From contig NZ_VFPA01000001.1 in NCBI RefSeq assembly GCF_006716445.1, positions 2,604,001 through 2,668,000 on the forward strand: a DNA stretch of 64,000 bases, given 5' to 3'. The DNA comes from Pseudonocardia kunmingensis (GTDB taxonomy: Bacteria; Actinomycetota; Actinomycetes; Mycobacteriales; Pseudonocardiaceae). Positions 9,931 through 18,952 of this stretch are shown piece after piece; the first letter of the stretch is position 1, and every line of letters starts with the position of its first letter. Both the position numbers and the translations under genes were made by a program. The notes beneath the pieces are model-generated. The model had not been told where the DNA came from. It searched no databases and saw only the letters and a list, made by a program, of their open reading frames with translations.

Positions 9931-11214
9931 TCACGCCCCTTGCTGGTGCGGCGCCACGTAGCTCTCCGCCTCCGGGGACGTGAACGGCTCGACCACCTGG
10001 CGCAAGCCGCCCTCCTGGGCCGGGTCGGCCTGTGCGATGTAGACCGAGCGGCTCGGCGGGGAGCCGGCCTGCGAGAAGTCGAGCTCGCTCGCCACGAGGT
10101 CGTCGGTGGTGATGTTCTCGCTGGTCACGAACGCGTCGTGCACACCGGCGCGGGTGAGGTCACCGCTCTCACACGCCTGCGTGAGGATCTGCTCCCAGAT
10201 CAGGCCGCCCGCGTAGCCGTACGGCACGCCGTAGTTCTTCGCCGCGTCGGGGTAAGCGGCCTCGAACGCCTGCTGGACCTCCTGCGCCTTCGGCACGTCG
10301 GCCGAGTACGGGACCGAGCTGGCCACGACGTACAGGTTGCCGACGGACGCCGCCGCAGGTCCGGCGAGGTTGGTGGCCGGGTCGAACACCGGGTTGTTGC
10401 CGACGACCGGCACGTCCAGCCCGAGCGCGTTGGCGGCGTTCAGCGCCGACGCGGTCTGGGCGGGCGTGGTGGTCAGCAGGATCGCATCGACGCCCGTGCC
10501 CTGGAAACCCGTGACGATGTTCGTCATGTCGGTGTCGGTGGCCGCGATCTTGGCCGGCGCCACGGTCATCCCGTGCTGCTGCGCGTAGTACTGCGCGCCG
10601 AGGAACCCGTTGTCGCCGTACTCGCCGCCGATGTAGATGTGCCCGAGCGTGTCGCCGTCGGCGATCAGGCCCTGCTGCTGCAGGTACGCGAGGCCGTTGA
10701 TCATCTCGAGGTCGTAGGTGGTGCCCGGGATGATCTGGTAGGGGTTGTCGAGGATGAACGACGACCACGACAGCGCCAGCGACGTGACCTCGTCGGTCTC
10801 CAGGTTCCCGCGCAGCGCCGCGTTGATCGGCGAACCGAGCAGCTGCAGGTACCCCAGTACGTTCGGCTGCTGCTGCCGGTAGACGGTGGTGGCGGTGTCC
10901 GCCTTGTACCCGCTGTCGGCGATCTCCAGTGCGATCTGCCGGCCGCAGACGCCGCCGCGCGCGTTGATCTCGTCGGCCCACAGCTGGTTGCCCTGCGTGA
11001 TGCCGGTCCCGAGGTTGCGGAACGGCCCGGACGTGTCGGTGAGCACCCCGAGGGTGATCGTGTCGGCCGTGGCGCCGACGTCGGTCGCGACGGCCCCGTC
11101 GCCGCCACCACCCGCTCCCGGCTCGGGCGCCTGTGTCGTGCAGCCCGCCAGCACCAGCGCGGCGGCGATCGCCGCCGGGACGCCCGTGCGGCGCCATGCT
11201 CGCCGAAGGGTCAT
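9931..11214 (-). CDS. Branched-chain amino acid/amide ABC transporter, substrate-binding lipoprotein
   Basis: A 427-residue periplasmic-binding-protein-type lipoprotein, the last gene of a five-gene ABC operon. The signal peptide (RRAWRRTGVPAAIAAALVL) ends in lipobox LAGC near residue 25, followed by a Gly-rich linker. The body (TITLGVLTDTSGPFRNLG, then GQNQ-like ITQGNQLWADEINARGGVCG) is the LivK type I fold. Its ATG overlaps the stop of the permease gene as ATGA. Relatives bind branched-chain amino acids, but also urea, amides or aromatics, and specificity cannot be read from sequence. It lies at the distal end of the operon, whereas the binding-protein gene is often first. Confidence 0.93.
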   Translation of the reverse strand: MTLRRAWRRTGVPAAIAAALVLAGCTTQAPEPGAGGGGDGAVATDVGATADTITLGVLTDTSGPFRNLGTGITQGNQLWADEINARGGVCGRQIALEIADSGYKADTATTVYRQQQPNVLGYLQLLGSPINAALRGNLETDEVTSLALSWSSFILDNPYQIIPGTTYDLEMINGLAYLQQQGLIADGDTLGHIYIGGEYGDNGFLGAQYYAQQHGMTVAPAKIAATDTDMTNIVTGFQGTGVDAILLTTTPAQTASALNAANALGLDVPVVGNNPVFDPATNLAGPAAASVGNLYVVASSVPYSADVPKAQEVQQAFEAAYPDAAKNYGVPYGYAGGLIWEQILTQACESGDLTRAGVHDAFVTSENITTDDLVASELDFSQAGSPPSRSVYIAQADPAQEGGLRQVVEPFTSPEAESYVAPHQQGA

Positions 11215-12401
11215 GATCGTTCCTCTCCAGGGGGTCCGGACCGGGGCGCCGTTGCCCCGGTCCTGGTCACGAGCCCGACGATGCGGCGACCGATCGCGGC
11301 CAGTCCGCCGGGTTCGAACAGCACGACGAGGATCACGGCGAAGCCGTAGACGTACAGGCTGATCACCGTGGGGCTGATCCCGGCCAACGTGTCGCCGAGC
11401 CCCAGCTCGTCGGCGAACAGCGTGAGGAACTGGGGCGTGCCGAAGACGATCAGGGCACCGACGACGGCCCCGGGGATCGAGCCGAGGCCACCGATGATCG
11501 CCATCGCGAGGAACGCGATCGAGGTGTTGAGCCCGTAGGTGCCGAACTCGCTCTCGTCGGGCTTGAGCAGACCCAGCCAGAGCGTGACCATCACCCCGGC
11601 CAGCCCGGCGTAGGCCGCGCTCACCGCGAAGGCACCGGCCTTCGCCCGCAGCACGTCGACGCCCATCACCGCCGCGGCGGCCTCGTTGTCGCGCACCGCC
11701 CGCCACGAGCGGCCGACGCGGCTGCGCACCGCCCCGCGGGCCAGCACGAACGCGATCACGGTGAACGCCAGGAACAGGTACCAGAGCCGCTCGGGCTGCC
11801 GGAACGGCACGCCGAGCACCGCGAGGTAGCCCTCGTTGGTGAAGGGGAAGCCGAACAGCGAGAACGGCTCGGGGTTGCGGCCGCTGGCCGCGCCACCGGT
11901 GAGGGCGGGCAGCGCCTGGCCGAGGTAGAAGCCGAGGAACACCAGCGCCAGCGACGCCACGCCCAGGTAGATGCCCTTGAGCCGGCCCGCGACCGGCGCG
12001 AACGCCAGCCCCGCGAGCGCGGAGATCACCACGGCCCCGACGAGCGCGACCAGCGGGGGCAGCCCCAGACCGACGATGCGCTCGCTGCCGGCCTGCTCGG
12101 TCTCGCCGGCCAGCACCGCGTACGACGTGCCGCCGACGAGCAGGAAGAACGCGTGGGCGAGGGAGAGCTGGCCTGCCTGGCCGATCACGAGCGTCAGCCC
12201 GATGGCCCCGACGGCGCCGACCATCACGTACTGCCCCGCGGACAGCAGGCCCGGCCCGATGACGAGGGGCAGCGCGAGCATGACGAGCAGTAGGGCGAGC
12301 CAGGCGGCGCCGCGCAGGAGGCGGCCGCGGCGCCGCGCGGGCGGCGGCGCCGAGGGCGGCTCCGGCGAGCTGGGAGGGGCCGAGGTGGTCGTCTCAGACA
12401 C
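11211..12401 (-). CDS. livM: Branched-chain amino acid-type ABC permease (LivM)
   Basis: A 396-residue inner-membrane permease with about ten hydrophobic segments after a Pro/Ser-rich N-terminal tail of 35 residues. The LivM hallmark GLTLVIGQAGQLSLAHAFF lies near residue 67 and the cytoplasmic EAA-like loop VGRSWRAVRDNEAAAAVMGV near 230, followed by IAFLAMAIIGGLGSIPGAVVG. It pairs with LivH to form the channel. The stop overlaps the binding-protein start, and its own start lies 8 bases inside the livH end. Confidence 0.95.
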   Translation of the reverse strand: MSETTTSAPPSSPEPPSAPPPARRRGRLLRGAAWLALLLVMLALPLVIGPGLLSAGQYVMVGAVGAIGLTLVIGQAGQLSLAHAFFLLVGGTSYAVLAGETEQAGSERIVGLGLPPLVALVGAVVISALAGLAFAPVAGRLKGIYLGVASLALVFLGFYLGQALPALTGGAASGRNPEPFSLFGFPFTNEGYLAVLGVPFRQPERLWYLFLAFTVIAFVLARGAVRSRVGRSWRAVRDNEAAAAVMGVDVLRAKAGAFAVSAAYAGLAGVMVTLWLGLLKPDESEFGTYGLNTSIAFLAMAIIGGLGSIPGAVVGALIVFGTPQFLTLFADELGLGDTLAGISPTVISLYVYGFAVILVVLFEPGGLAAIGRRIVGLVTRTGATAPRSGPPGEERS

Positions 12402-13272
12402 GACTGAGCTCCCTCGTCCCGAACAACCCGGCCGGACGGACGACCAGCACCACGAGCATCACCAGGAAGACCGCGACCTTGGCGAACGGGATGGACACGT
12501 ACACCTCGGTCAGCGCCTGGGTGAGGCCCACGACGACGCCACCGACCACGGCGCCCGCCGTCGAGTCGAGCCCGCCGATGATCGCGGCGGGGAACGCGGC
12601 GAACGCGATGGCGTGGGTGCTGCGCGACAGCCCGGTGCCGGAGAAGTCCTGCGTGACGATGAACATGACGGCCACGCCGGCGAGCGCGCCCGCGACCAGC
12701 CAGGCGGTCGCCGTCACCCGGGAGCTCCGGATGCCCATGAGCGCCGCGGCCTCGCGGTTCTCGGCCTGGGCCCGCATGGCGATGCCCCAGTCGGTGTAGC
12801 GGAACGCCAGGAAGAACGCGGTGATCAGCACGAGACCGACGAGCAGTGCCACCAACTGAGTACTGAACAGCGTGACCCCGCCGAGCTGGATCGGCCGCGC
12901 GTCCCACGGCGCGCCCAGGTAGGGAACGGTCGTGCCGAGCCTGCGGAAGATGTCCTCGACGACCACGACGTCCACACCGATCGTCAGCAGCGCGAGACTG
13001 TTGGGGTCGGCGAACCTGCTGCGGGAGAGCAGCAGCCGCTCCATCAGCAGGCCGGCCAGCCCCGCGCCGACGATCCCGAGGGCCGCCGCGAGCGGGAAGC
13101 CCAGCGCGTCGACGGTGACCGCGATGACGTAGCCGCCGATCAGCGCCAGCGACCCGTGCGCGAAGTTGATCACCTCGGTGGCCTTGAAGATGACCACGAA
13201 GCCGAGGGCCAGCAGCGCGTACACCGCGCCCTTGCCCAGGCCGTTCACCATGAGCTGGACGAAGGTGTTCAC
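12394..13272 (-). CDS. livH: Branched-chain amino acid-type ABC permease (LivH)
   Basis: A 292-residue polytopic permease. LivH features are GLGKGAVYALLALGFVVIF near residue 10, ATEVINFAHGSLALIGGYV near 30, the coupling loop TDWGIAMRAQAENREAAALM near 165 and AAFPAAIIGGLDSTAGAVVGG near 230. The GTG start overlaps the livG stop as GTGA and the 3' end overlaps livM, so the operon is tightly coupled. Confidence 0.95.
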   Translation of the reverse strand: MNTFVQLMVNGLGKGAVYALLALGFVVIFKATEVINFAHGSLALIGGYVIAVTVDALGFPLAAALGIVGAGLAGLLMERLLLSRSRFADPNSLALLTIGVDVVVVEDIFRRLGTTVPYLGAPWDARPIQLGGVTLFSTQLVALLVGLVLITAFFLAFRYTDWGIAMRAQAENREAAALMGIRSSRVTATAWLVAGALAGVAVMFIVTQDFSGTGLSRSTHAIAFAAFPAAIIGGLDSTAGAVVGGVVVGLTQALTEVYVSIPFAKVAVFLVMLVVLVVRPAGLFGTRELSRV

Positions 13273-14105
13273 GGGGCCGCCTCCTCGTCGTCGCCGGTGC
13301 CCAGGTAGGCCTTGACGACCTCGGGGTCGCGCTGCACGGCCGCCGGCTCGCCGTCGGCGATGAGCCGGCCGAAGTCGAGCACGGTGACGCGGTCGGCGAT
13401 GCCCATGACGAGCCCCATGTCGTGCTCGACCAGCAGCACGGAGATGCCCAGCGCGTCGCGCAGCGCGCGGATGGTGCTCGCCATGACCGCGGTCTCCACC
13501 GCGTTCAGCCCGGCGGCCGGCTCGTCGAGGAGCAGCACGCGGGGCTCGACGGCCAGCGCGCGGGCCACGTCCACCAGCTTCGCCACGCCGTAGGGCAGCG
13601 CGGCCACGGGGGTGTGCAACCGGTCGGCGATGCCGAGGAACTCGCAGATCTCGGTGACGCGCTGCGCGTGCACCCGTTCCTGCGCCAGCACCCACGGCAG
13701 TCGCAGCCCGCCGGACAGGAAACCGCCGCGGGTGAGCGCGTGCCTGCCGAGCAGCACGTTGTCCAGCACCGTCGAGTGCTCCGAGAGCGCGATGTTCTGG
13801 AACGACCGGCCGACGCCGAGGCGGGCCAACCGGTGCGGCGCCAGCCCGGTCAGGACGGTGTCACCGAGCACGACCCGGCCGGACGTGGGCCGGTAGACCC
13901 CGCAGATCACGTTGAAGCAGCTGGACTTGCCGGCGCCGTTCGGGCCGATGAGCGCGTGGATGGTGCCGGGGCGCACGGCGAAGGAGACGTCGTCGAGGGC
14001 GCTGATGCCGGCGAAGCGCAGGGTCAGCCCCTCGACGCGCAGCTCGGGGACGTCCGCGCGCCCGGTCGCCTGCCCGGCCGCGCCACGGGCGGTGTCGGTG
14101 CTCAT
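13269..14105 (-). CDS. livG: Branched-chain amino acid-type ABC ATPase (LivG)
   Basis: A 278-residue ATPase. Walker A is GPNGAGKSS near residue 55, the Q-loop region GVGRSFQNIALSE follows near 100, Walker B is VLLLDEPAAG near 190 and the switch histidine lies in LLVEHDMGLVMGIADRV. The usual LSGGQ signature is replaced by LPYGVAKLV, as is common in LivG proteins. The ATG at 14105 gives an ATGA overlap with livF. An in-frame ATG at 14114 is possible but less likely. Confidence 0.95.
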   Translation of the reverse strand: MSTDTARGAAGQATGRADVPELRVEGLTLRFAGISALDDVSFAVRPGTIHALIGPNGAGKSSCFNVICGVYRPTSGRVVLGDTVLTGLAPHRLARLGVGRSFQNIALSEHSTVLDNVLLGRHALTRGGFLSGGLRLPWVLAQERVHAQRVTEICEFLGIADRLHTPVAALPYGVAKLVDVARALAVEPRVLLLDEPAAGLNAVETAVMASTIRALRDALGISVLLVEHDMGLVMGIADRVTVLDFGRLIADGEPAAVQRDPEVVKAYLGTGDDEEAAP

Positions 14106-14908
14106 GCGCGCCACCTCGCGAGCGTCCGTCCGGACAGCTCCCGCTCGGCCGCCCGCGCCTCGGCGTCCGCCTGCTCGCTCGACTCGGCGTGCCCGCCGAG
14201 GTAGAGCCGCTGCACCTCGTCGCTCGCGGCCATCTCGGCGGCAGGCCCGGCGAGCGCGACGCGGCCCACCTCGAGTGCCACCGCGCGGTCGGCCACCGCC
14301 AGGGCCATCGTCGCGTTCTGCTCCACCAGCACCACCGCCGTGCCACGCGCGTGGATCTCCCGGACGATCGCGGCGATGCGCCCGACCATCTGCGGCGCCA
14401 GTCCGAGCGACGGCTCGTCGAGCAGGAGGATCCGGGGCCCGGCCATCAGCGCCCGCCCGATCGCCAGCATCTGCTGCTCGCCGCCGGACAGCAGGCCCGC
14501 ACGCTGGCCCGCACGCTCCGCGAGCACCGGGAACAGCTCGTGCACCCGCTCGCGCGCCGCCGCCCGCTCCGCCGTCGAGCGGGCGCCGAGGCCCCCCGCG
14601 CGCAGGTTCTCCTCCACGGTCATCCGCGCGAACACCTGCCGGCCCTCCGGCACCGCGACGACCCCGCGACGGACCACGGCCGCCGGGGCGAGCCCGGTCA
14701 CCCGCTCCCCGTCGAGGAGCACCTCGCCCGCGGTGACGGCACCGCCGTGCATCCCCACGGTGCCCGAGACGGCGCGCAGCAGGGTCGACTTCCCCGCCCC
14801 GTTCCCGCCGAGCACCGCGAGCACACCGTCGCCGACCTCGACGTCGACCGCCTCGAGGGCGCGCACCGACCGCCCGTAGCGCACCGACAGCCCACGCACG
14901 CTCAGCAC
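14102..14908 (-). CDS. livF: Branched-chain amino acid-type ABC ATPase (LivF)
   Basis: A 268-residue ATPase, first gene of the importer operon. Walker A is GGNGAGKST near residue 37, the signature LLSGGEQQMLAIGRALM near 140, Walker B RILLLDEPSLGLAP and the switch VVLVEQNATMALAVADR. The C-terminal 25 residues are a charged extension longer than in typical LivF. The start is uncertain: GTG at 14908 has GGGGTGG upstream, and GTG at 14917 is the alternative. The preceding 225 bases presumably hold the operon promoter and adjoin the response regulator's 3' end. Confidence 0.92.
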   Translation of the reverse strand: MLSVRGLSVRYGRSVRALEAVDVEVGDGVLAVLGGNGAGKSTLLRAVSGTVGMHGGAVTAGEVLLDGERVTGLAPAAVVRRGVVAVPEGRQVFARMTVEENLRAGGLGARSTAERAAARERVHELFPVLAERAGQRAGLLSGGEQQMLAIGRALMAGPRILLLDEPSLGLAPQMVGRIAAIVREIHARGTAVVLVEQNATMALAVADRAVALEVGRVALAGPAAEMAASDEVQRLYLGGHAESSEQADAEARAAERELSGRTLARWRA

Positions 14909-15134
14909 CGCGACCACCCCGGTCGCGGACGCGCCGTACCTCGTCCTACCGCCACTCTCGAGCCCCTTCGCCCGTGCCGCAGCGCTGCGGCCGGGGCACA
15001 TCGTGTGGCCCGTCACACCACCCGGCCACCCCCAGGTGGAGAGGGAAGACCGGAATGTTGACGGCCCGTTACCCGGCCGACGCGCACGTGTCGCGGATCG
15101 CGCACGACGGCACACGCAGCGTCGCCGCGCCGGG

Positions 15135-15758
15135 TCAGAGGAGCCCCGCCTCGCTCGCCTTGCCGATGGCCTCCACGCGGTTGCGGGCGCCGAGCTTGTG
15201 CAGGGCCGACTGCAGGTACGTCTTCACGGTGTTGCGCGCGAGCCCCGTGGTCTCGGCGATCTCCGGGTTGGTGCGCCCCTGCGCGGCGAGCCGCAGCACC
15301 TCGTACTCCCTGCGGGTCAGCCCGCTGCGCGCGAGAGCGGCCCGGCCGGGCTGCTCGTCCTGCACCATCCGCGGGTCGCACACCCGCTCGCCGCGCAGCA
15401 CCCGGCGCAGCGCCGCCACGAGGTCGGTGACGGCGGCGTCCTTGAGCAGGGCGCCGTGGGCGCCTGCGTCCAGGGCGGCCCGCACGCCGTGGTGGTCGCC
15501 GTGCGCGGTGAAGACGACCACCCGCGCGGACGGCACCACCGCGCGCAGCCCGGCCACCACCTCGGGCGCGAGCATGTCGGGGAGCCGCAGGTCGAGCAGC
15601 ACCAGGTCCGGCCGCAGCGCGGCGGCCCGTTCGAGCGCCGCGCGCCCGCTCTCCGCCGCCCCGACGACGGCCAGCGCGGGCTCGCCCCGCAGCAGCAGCG
15701 CCACGCCGTCGCGGACGACCGGGTGGTCGTCCACCACCATGACGCGGGCGGGCGTCAT
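15135..15758 (-). CDS. LuxR/NarL-type response regulator
   Basis: A 207-residue regulator. The receiver domain opens RVMVVDDHPVVRDGVALLL, the phosphoryl-accepting Asp lies in DLVLLDLRLPDM near residue 53, and the Lys in GALLKDAAV near 105. The C-terminal LuxR-type HTH reads LTRREYEVLRLAAQGRTNPEI then TGLARNTVKTYLQSALHKLG. The ATG overlaps the kinase stop (ATGA). Placement directly before the livF operon on the same strand makes that importer a plausible target, though this is inference from position. Confidence 0.94.
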   Translation of the reverse strand: MTPARVMVVDDHPVVRDGVALLLRGEPALAVVGAAESGRAALERAAALRPDLVLLDLRLPDMLAPEVVAGLRAVVPSARVVVFTAHGDHHGVRAALDAGAHGALLKDAAVTDLVAALRRVLRGERVCDPRMVQDEQPGRAALARSGLTRREYEVLRLAAQGRTNPEIAETTGLARNTVKTYLQSALHKLGARNRVEAIGKASEAGLL

Positions 15759-16939
15759 CGGGGCGGTTCGGGCAGCAGCACCCGCAGGGTCGTGCCGCCG
15801 TCCTCGTCGTGCACGAGGCTCGCCCGGCCCCCGAGCCGGGCCGCCTTCTCCACCAGCAGGCGCACCCCGAGCCCGGTCCCGTCGGAACCGGTGTCCTCGT
15901 CGCCGTCCCTGCGGGGTACGCCGTCGTCGGCCACGGCGACCTGCACCCCGCCGTCCACCTCGCCGAGGCTGACCACGACGGTGGCGGCCCCGGCATGCTT
16001 CTCGACGTTGAGCAGGCCCTCCCGCACCGCGCTGACCAGCAGCGTCGTGCGCTCGGCGTCCAACGGGCGGACGTCGCCGAGCTGCACGAACCGGGCCGGC
16101 ACGCCGGTGCGCGCCTCGAAGCTGCGGCAGTGCTCGGCGATCTCGATCGGCAGGGCGCGTTCGGGACTCGACTCGGCCAGCGCGAGCAACGCTTCGCGCA
16201 GGGCGAGGGACGCCGCCGAGATGTCGGACTCCAGCCGACCCAGCCGGGTGCGCAGGACGGGGTTGTCCGGCAGCGTCGTGCGCAGGTCGCGGACCTGCGC
16301 GCCGATCGAGAACAGCATCGCGCCCACCGAGTCGTGCAGCGACGCCTGCATCCGCTGCCGCTCGGCCGCCACCGCCGCCGCCTGGCCCACCGCGGCCCGG
16401 TCGGCGAGGCGGAGGGCACGGGCCGCGTCGACCGCCACCCGCTGCACCGCCCGGACCGCGTCGTCGCCGAACGCGCCCGGCCCGCGCAGGGCCGCGTACG
16501 CCACGGCGACGGTCCGCGCGCTGCCCGGCCGGTCCTCCAGGATCGGCACCGCGAGCATCGCCGACATGTGCTCGCGGCTCACCACCCCGTCGAACTGGTG
16601 GGTGATGCTGCGCGCGGTGACGTAGTCGCTGACCCGGACCGGCCGGCCCAGCGCGAGCACCCGCCCGCCGACCCCCTGTCCGGCCGGTACCGCGAGGTCC
16701 TGCAGCGAGTCGGTGCGGTTGCCCGCCAGCCACCTGATGACGGCTTGCGAGGTCCCCTCGACATCGGCGACGAACCCCGCGTCGGCGCCTGCGGCGTCGC
16801 GGATCAACCGAGCGGTGCCGTGCAGGGCCAGCACCCGGTCGAGCACCGACAGCAACCCGTCGCGCTCGGCCAGCAGCGCGTCAAGGAGGTGCTCCTGCCC
16901 GAGGACCCGCTCCGACGCGGCGCGCTCGCTCGACCCCAT
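15755..16939 (-). CDS. GAF-domain sensor histidine kinase
   Basis: A 394-residue soluble kinase without membrane segments. An N-terminal helix leads to a GAF domain (about residues 35-180: LHGTARLIRDAAGADAGFV, QGVGGRVLALGRPVRVSDY, MSAMLAVPIL). The phospho-accepting His lies in ERQRMQASLHDSVGAMLF near 205 (HisKA_3 type) and the ATPase N-box in VREGLLNVEKHAGA near 305, with a late G-box GTGLGVRLLVEKAARLGG. It shares an operon with the LuxR-type regulator. GAF sensing and proximity to a Liv-type importer suggest an intracellular small-molecule signal. The ligand is unknown. Confidence 0.93.
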   Translation of the reverse strand: MGSSERAASERVLGQEHLLDALLAERDGLLSVLDRVLALHGTARLIRDAAGADAGFVADVEGTSQAVIRWLAGNRTDSLQDLAVPAGQGVGGRVLALGRPVRVSDYVTARSITHQFDGVVSREHMSAMLAVPILEDRPGSARTVAVAYAALRGPGAFGDDAVRAVQRVAVDAARALRLADRAAVGQAAAVAAERQRMQASLHDSVGAMLFSIGAQVRDLRTTLPDNPVLRTRLGRLESDISAASLALREALLALAESSPERALPIEIAEHCRSFEARTGVPARFVQLGDVRPLDAERTTLLVSAVREGLLNVEKHAGAATVVVSLGEVDGGVQVAVADDGVPRRDGDEDTGSDGTGLGVRLLVEKAARLGGRASLVHDEDGGTTLRVLLPEPPR

Positions 16940-17005
16940 CCGCGGACGATGACACAGGTCAGGAGCCTGCGACAGCCCCGGATGCAGAGGGTGCCCGGTC
17001 GATGT

Positions 17006-17200
17006 TCACCGACGGCGCTGCCTGCCCCGGCCCACCACCCGCGGCCGGGTGCCCTCGCGGGCGCCGGGGGCCGGGGCGTCGGGGGCGCCGGGTACCTGCC
17101 GGTCGCGCTCGCGGATCATCCGCCCGACGAGCAGACCGACCACCGCGGCGACGACCAGCCAGGCCACCGCCACGACGAGGATCCAGCCGAGAGTGCCGAT
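17006..17200 (-). CDS. Small single-pass membrane protein, non-standard start
   Basis: An open frame immediately after the XPB helicase and in the same frame as it, giving about 64 residues: a strong hydrophobic helix (GWILVVAVAWLVVAAVVGLLVG) followed by a positively charged, Pro/Arg-rich tail (RMIRERDRQVPG, ending RGRQRRR). An AGGGGAG ribosome site sits 5 bases before an ATC codon at 17200, the best-placed initiator. The first in-frame GTG (17173) would cut the helix. It is probably co-transcribed with the helicase. No family is recognised. The helix makes coding very likely; the start is unproven. Confidence 0.6.
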   Translation of the reverse strand: MGTLGWILVVAVAWLVVAAVVGLLVGRMIRERDRQVPGAPDAPAPGAREGTRPRVVGRGRQRRR

Positions 17201-17290
17201 GCCCGCTCCCCTGTCGGTGCGCGAGCAGCCAGTGTCCTCCGGGCCGCTGCCGGTCGCACGGCCGGACCACAGGATCGGGCGAACGGGACG

Positions 17291-18952
17291 TCAGCCGACG
17301 TCCGGTACCGCCGGCCCGAGCAGGTCGTCGGCGTCGACGATCTTGTAGGCGTAGCCCTGCTCGGCGAGGAACCGCTGGCGGTGCGCGGCGTAGTCGGTGT
17401 CGAGCGTGTCGCGGGAGACGACCGAGTAGAAGTGGGCCTGCCGCCCGTCGGCCTTCGGCCGCAGCAGCCTGCCCAGCCGCTGGGCCTCCTCCTGCCTCGA
17501 CCCGAAGGTGCCCGAGACCTGGATCGCGACGCTCGCCTCGGGCAGGTCGATCGAGAAGTTGGCCACCTTGCTGACCACGAGCACCGGCAGCTCGCCGCGG
17601 CGGAAGCGGTCGTAGAGCTCCTCCCGCTCCTTGTTCTTCGTGGAGCCCTGGATGACGGGCGCGTCGAGCGCCTCCCCCAGCTCCTCCAGCTGCTCGAGGT
17701 AGGCACCGATGACGAGCGCCGGCTCGCCGGCGTGGCGCTCCAGGATGCCCTTCACGACGGCGAGCTTCGTGTGGGCCGTGGACGCCATCCGGTAGCGCTC
17801 CTCGGCCTCGGCCACGGCGTAGCCCATGCGCTCGGCGTCGGTGAGGGTGACCCGCACCTCCGTGCACTCGGCCGGGGCGATCCAGCCCTGCTGCTCGATG
17901 TCGCGCCACGGCGCGTCGTAGCGCTTGGGCCCGATCAGCGAGAACACGTCGCCCTCGCGCCCGTCCTCGCGCACGAGGGTGGCGGTGAGCCCGAGCCTGC
18001 GCCGCGACTGCAGGTCGGCCGTCATCCGGAAGACCGGCGCGGGGAGCAGGTGCACCTCGTCGTAGATGACGAGCCCCCAGTCGCGGGAGTCGAACAGCTC
18101 CAGGTGCTTGTACTCGCCCTTGGACTTGCGCGTGATCACCTGGTAGGTCGCGATCGTGACCGGGCGGATCTCCTTGCGCTCGCCCGAGTACTCGCCGATC
18201 TCGTCCTCGGTGAGGCTGGTGCGCGCCACCAGTTCGCGCTTCCACTGCCGCCCCGCGACCGTGTTGGTCACCAGGATCAGCGTGGTGGCCTGCGCCTGTG
18301 CCATCGCCGCCGCACCCACCAGCGTCTTGCCGGCGCCGCAGGGCAGCACGACCACCCCGGAACCGCCCGCCCAGAAGCCCTCGACGGCCTCGTGCTGGTA
18401 GCTGCGCAGCGACCAGCCGTCCTCGGCCAGCGCGATCGGGTGCGCCTCGCCGTCGACGTAGCCGGCGAGGTCCTCGGCGGGCCAGCCGATCTTGAGCAGC
18501 GCCTGCTTCAGGTGGCCGCGCTCGGACGGGTGCACCACGACGGTGTCCTCGTCCACCCGCGCGCCCAGCAGCGGGGCGATCTTCTTCTGGCGGAGCACCT
18601 CCTCGAGCACCGCCCGGTCCAGCGCGACCATGACGAGCCCGTGCACCGGCGAGTTCGTGAGCTGCAGGCGCCCGTAGCGGCCCATCGTGTCGACGACGTC
18701 GACGAGCAGCGGCTGCGGAACGGCGTAGCGGGAGTAGCGCACCAGCGCGTCGACCACCTGCTCGGCGTCGTGGCCCGCGGCACGGGCGTTCCACAGTGCG
18801 AGCGGGGTGACCCGGTAGGTGTGGACGTGCTCGGGAGCCCGCTCGAGCTCCGCGAACGGGGCGATCGCCCCCCGCGCCGCCCGGGCGTCGGGGTGGTCGA
18901 CCTCGAGCAGCAGCGTCTTGTCGGACTGGACGATCAGCGGCCCGTCGGTCAT
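17291..18952 (-). CDS. XPB/Rad25-type DNA repair helicase
   Basis: A 553-residue superfamily 2 helicase. An N-terminal DUF3553/XPB-like domain occupies about residues 1-180. Motif I is PCGAGKTLVGAAAM near 210, motif II YDEVH (DEVH box) near 300, motif III LTATLVREDG, motif V near VSKVANFSIDLPEA and motif VI QRLGRLLRPK near 490, before a short tail. It corresponds to ercc3 (Rv0861c) of M. tuberculosis. Archaeal and actinobacterial XPB unwinds or anneals DNA and is linked to repair. The ATG at 18952 fits the family. It is divergent from the conservon. Confidence 0.96.
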   Translation of the reverse strand: MTDGPLIVQSDKTLLLEVDHPDARAARGAIAPFAELERAPEHVHTYRVTPLALWNARAAGHDAEQVVDALVRYSRYAVPQPLLVDVVDTMGRYGRLQLTNSPVHGLVMVALDRAVLEEVLRQKKIAPLLGARVDEDTVVVHPSERGHLKQALLKIGWPAEDLAGYVDGEAHPIALAEDGWSLRSYQHEAVEGFWAGGSGVVVLPCGAGKTLVGAAAMAQAQATTLILVTNTVAGRQWKRELVARTSLTEDEIGEYSGERKEIRPVTIATYQVITRKSKGEYKHLELFDSRDWGLVIYDEVHLLPAPVFRMTADLQSRRRLGLTATLVREDGREGDVFSLIGPKRYDAPWRDIEQQGWIAPAECTEVRVTLTDAERMGYAVAEAEERYRMASTAHTKLAVVKGILERHAGEPALVIGAYLEQLEELGEALDAPVIQGSTKNKEREELYDRFRRGELPVLVVSKVANFSIDLPEASVAIQVSGTFGSRQEEAQRLGRLLRPKADGRQAHFYSVVSRDTLDTDYAAHRQRFLAEQGYAYKIVDADDLLGPAVPDVG

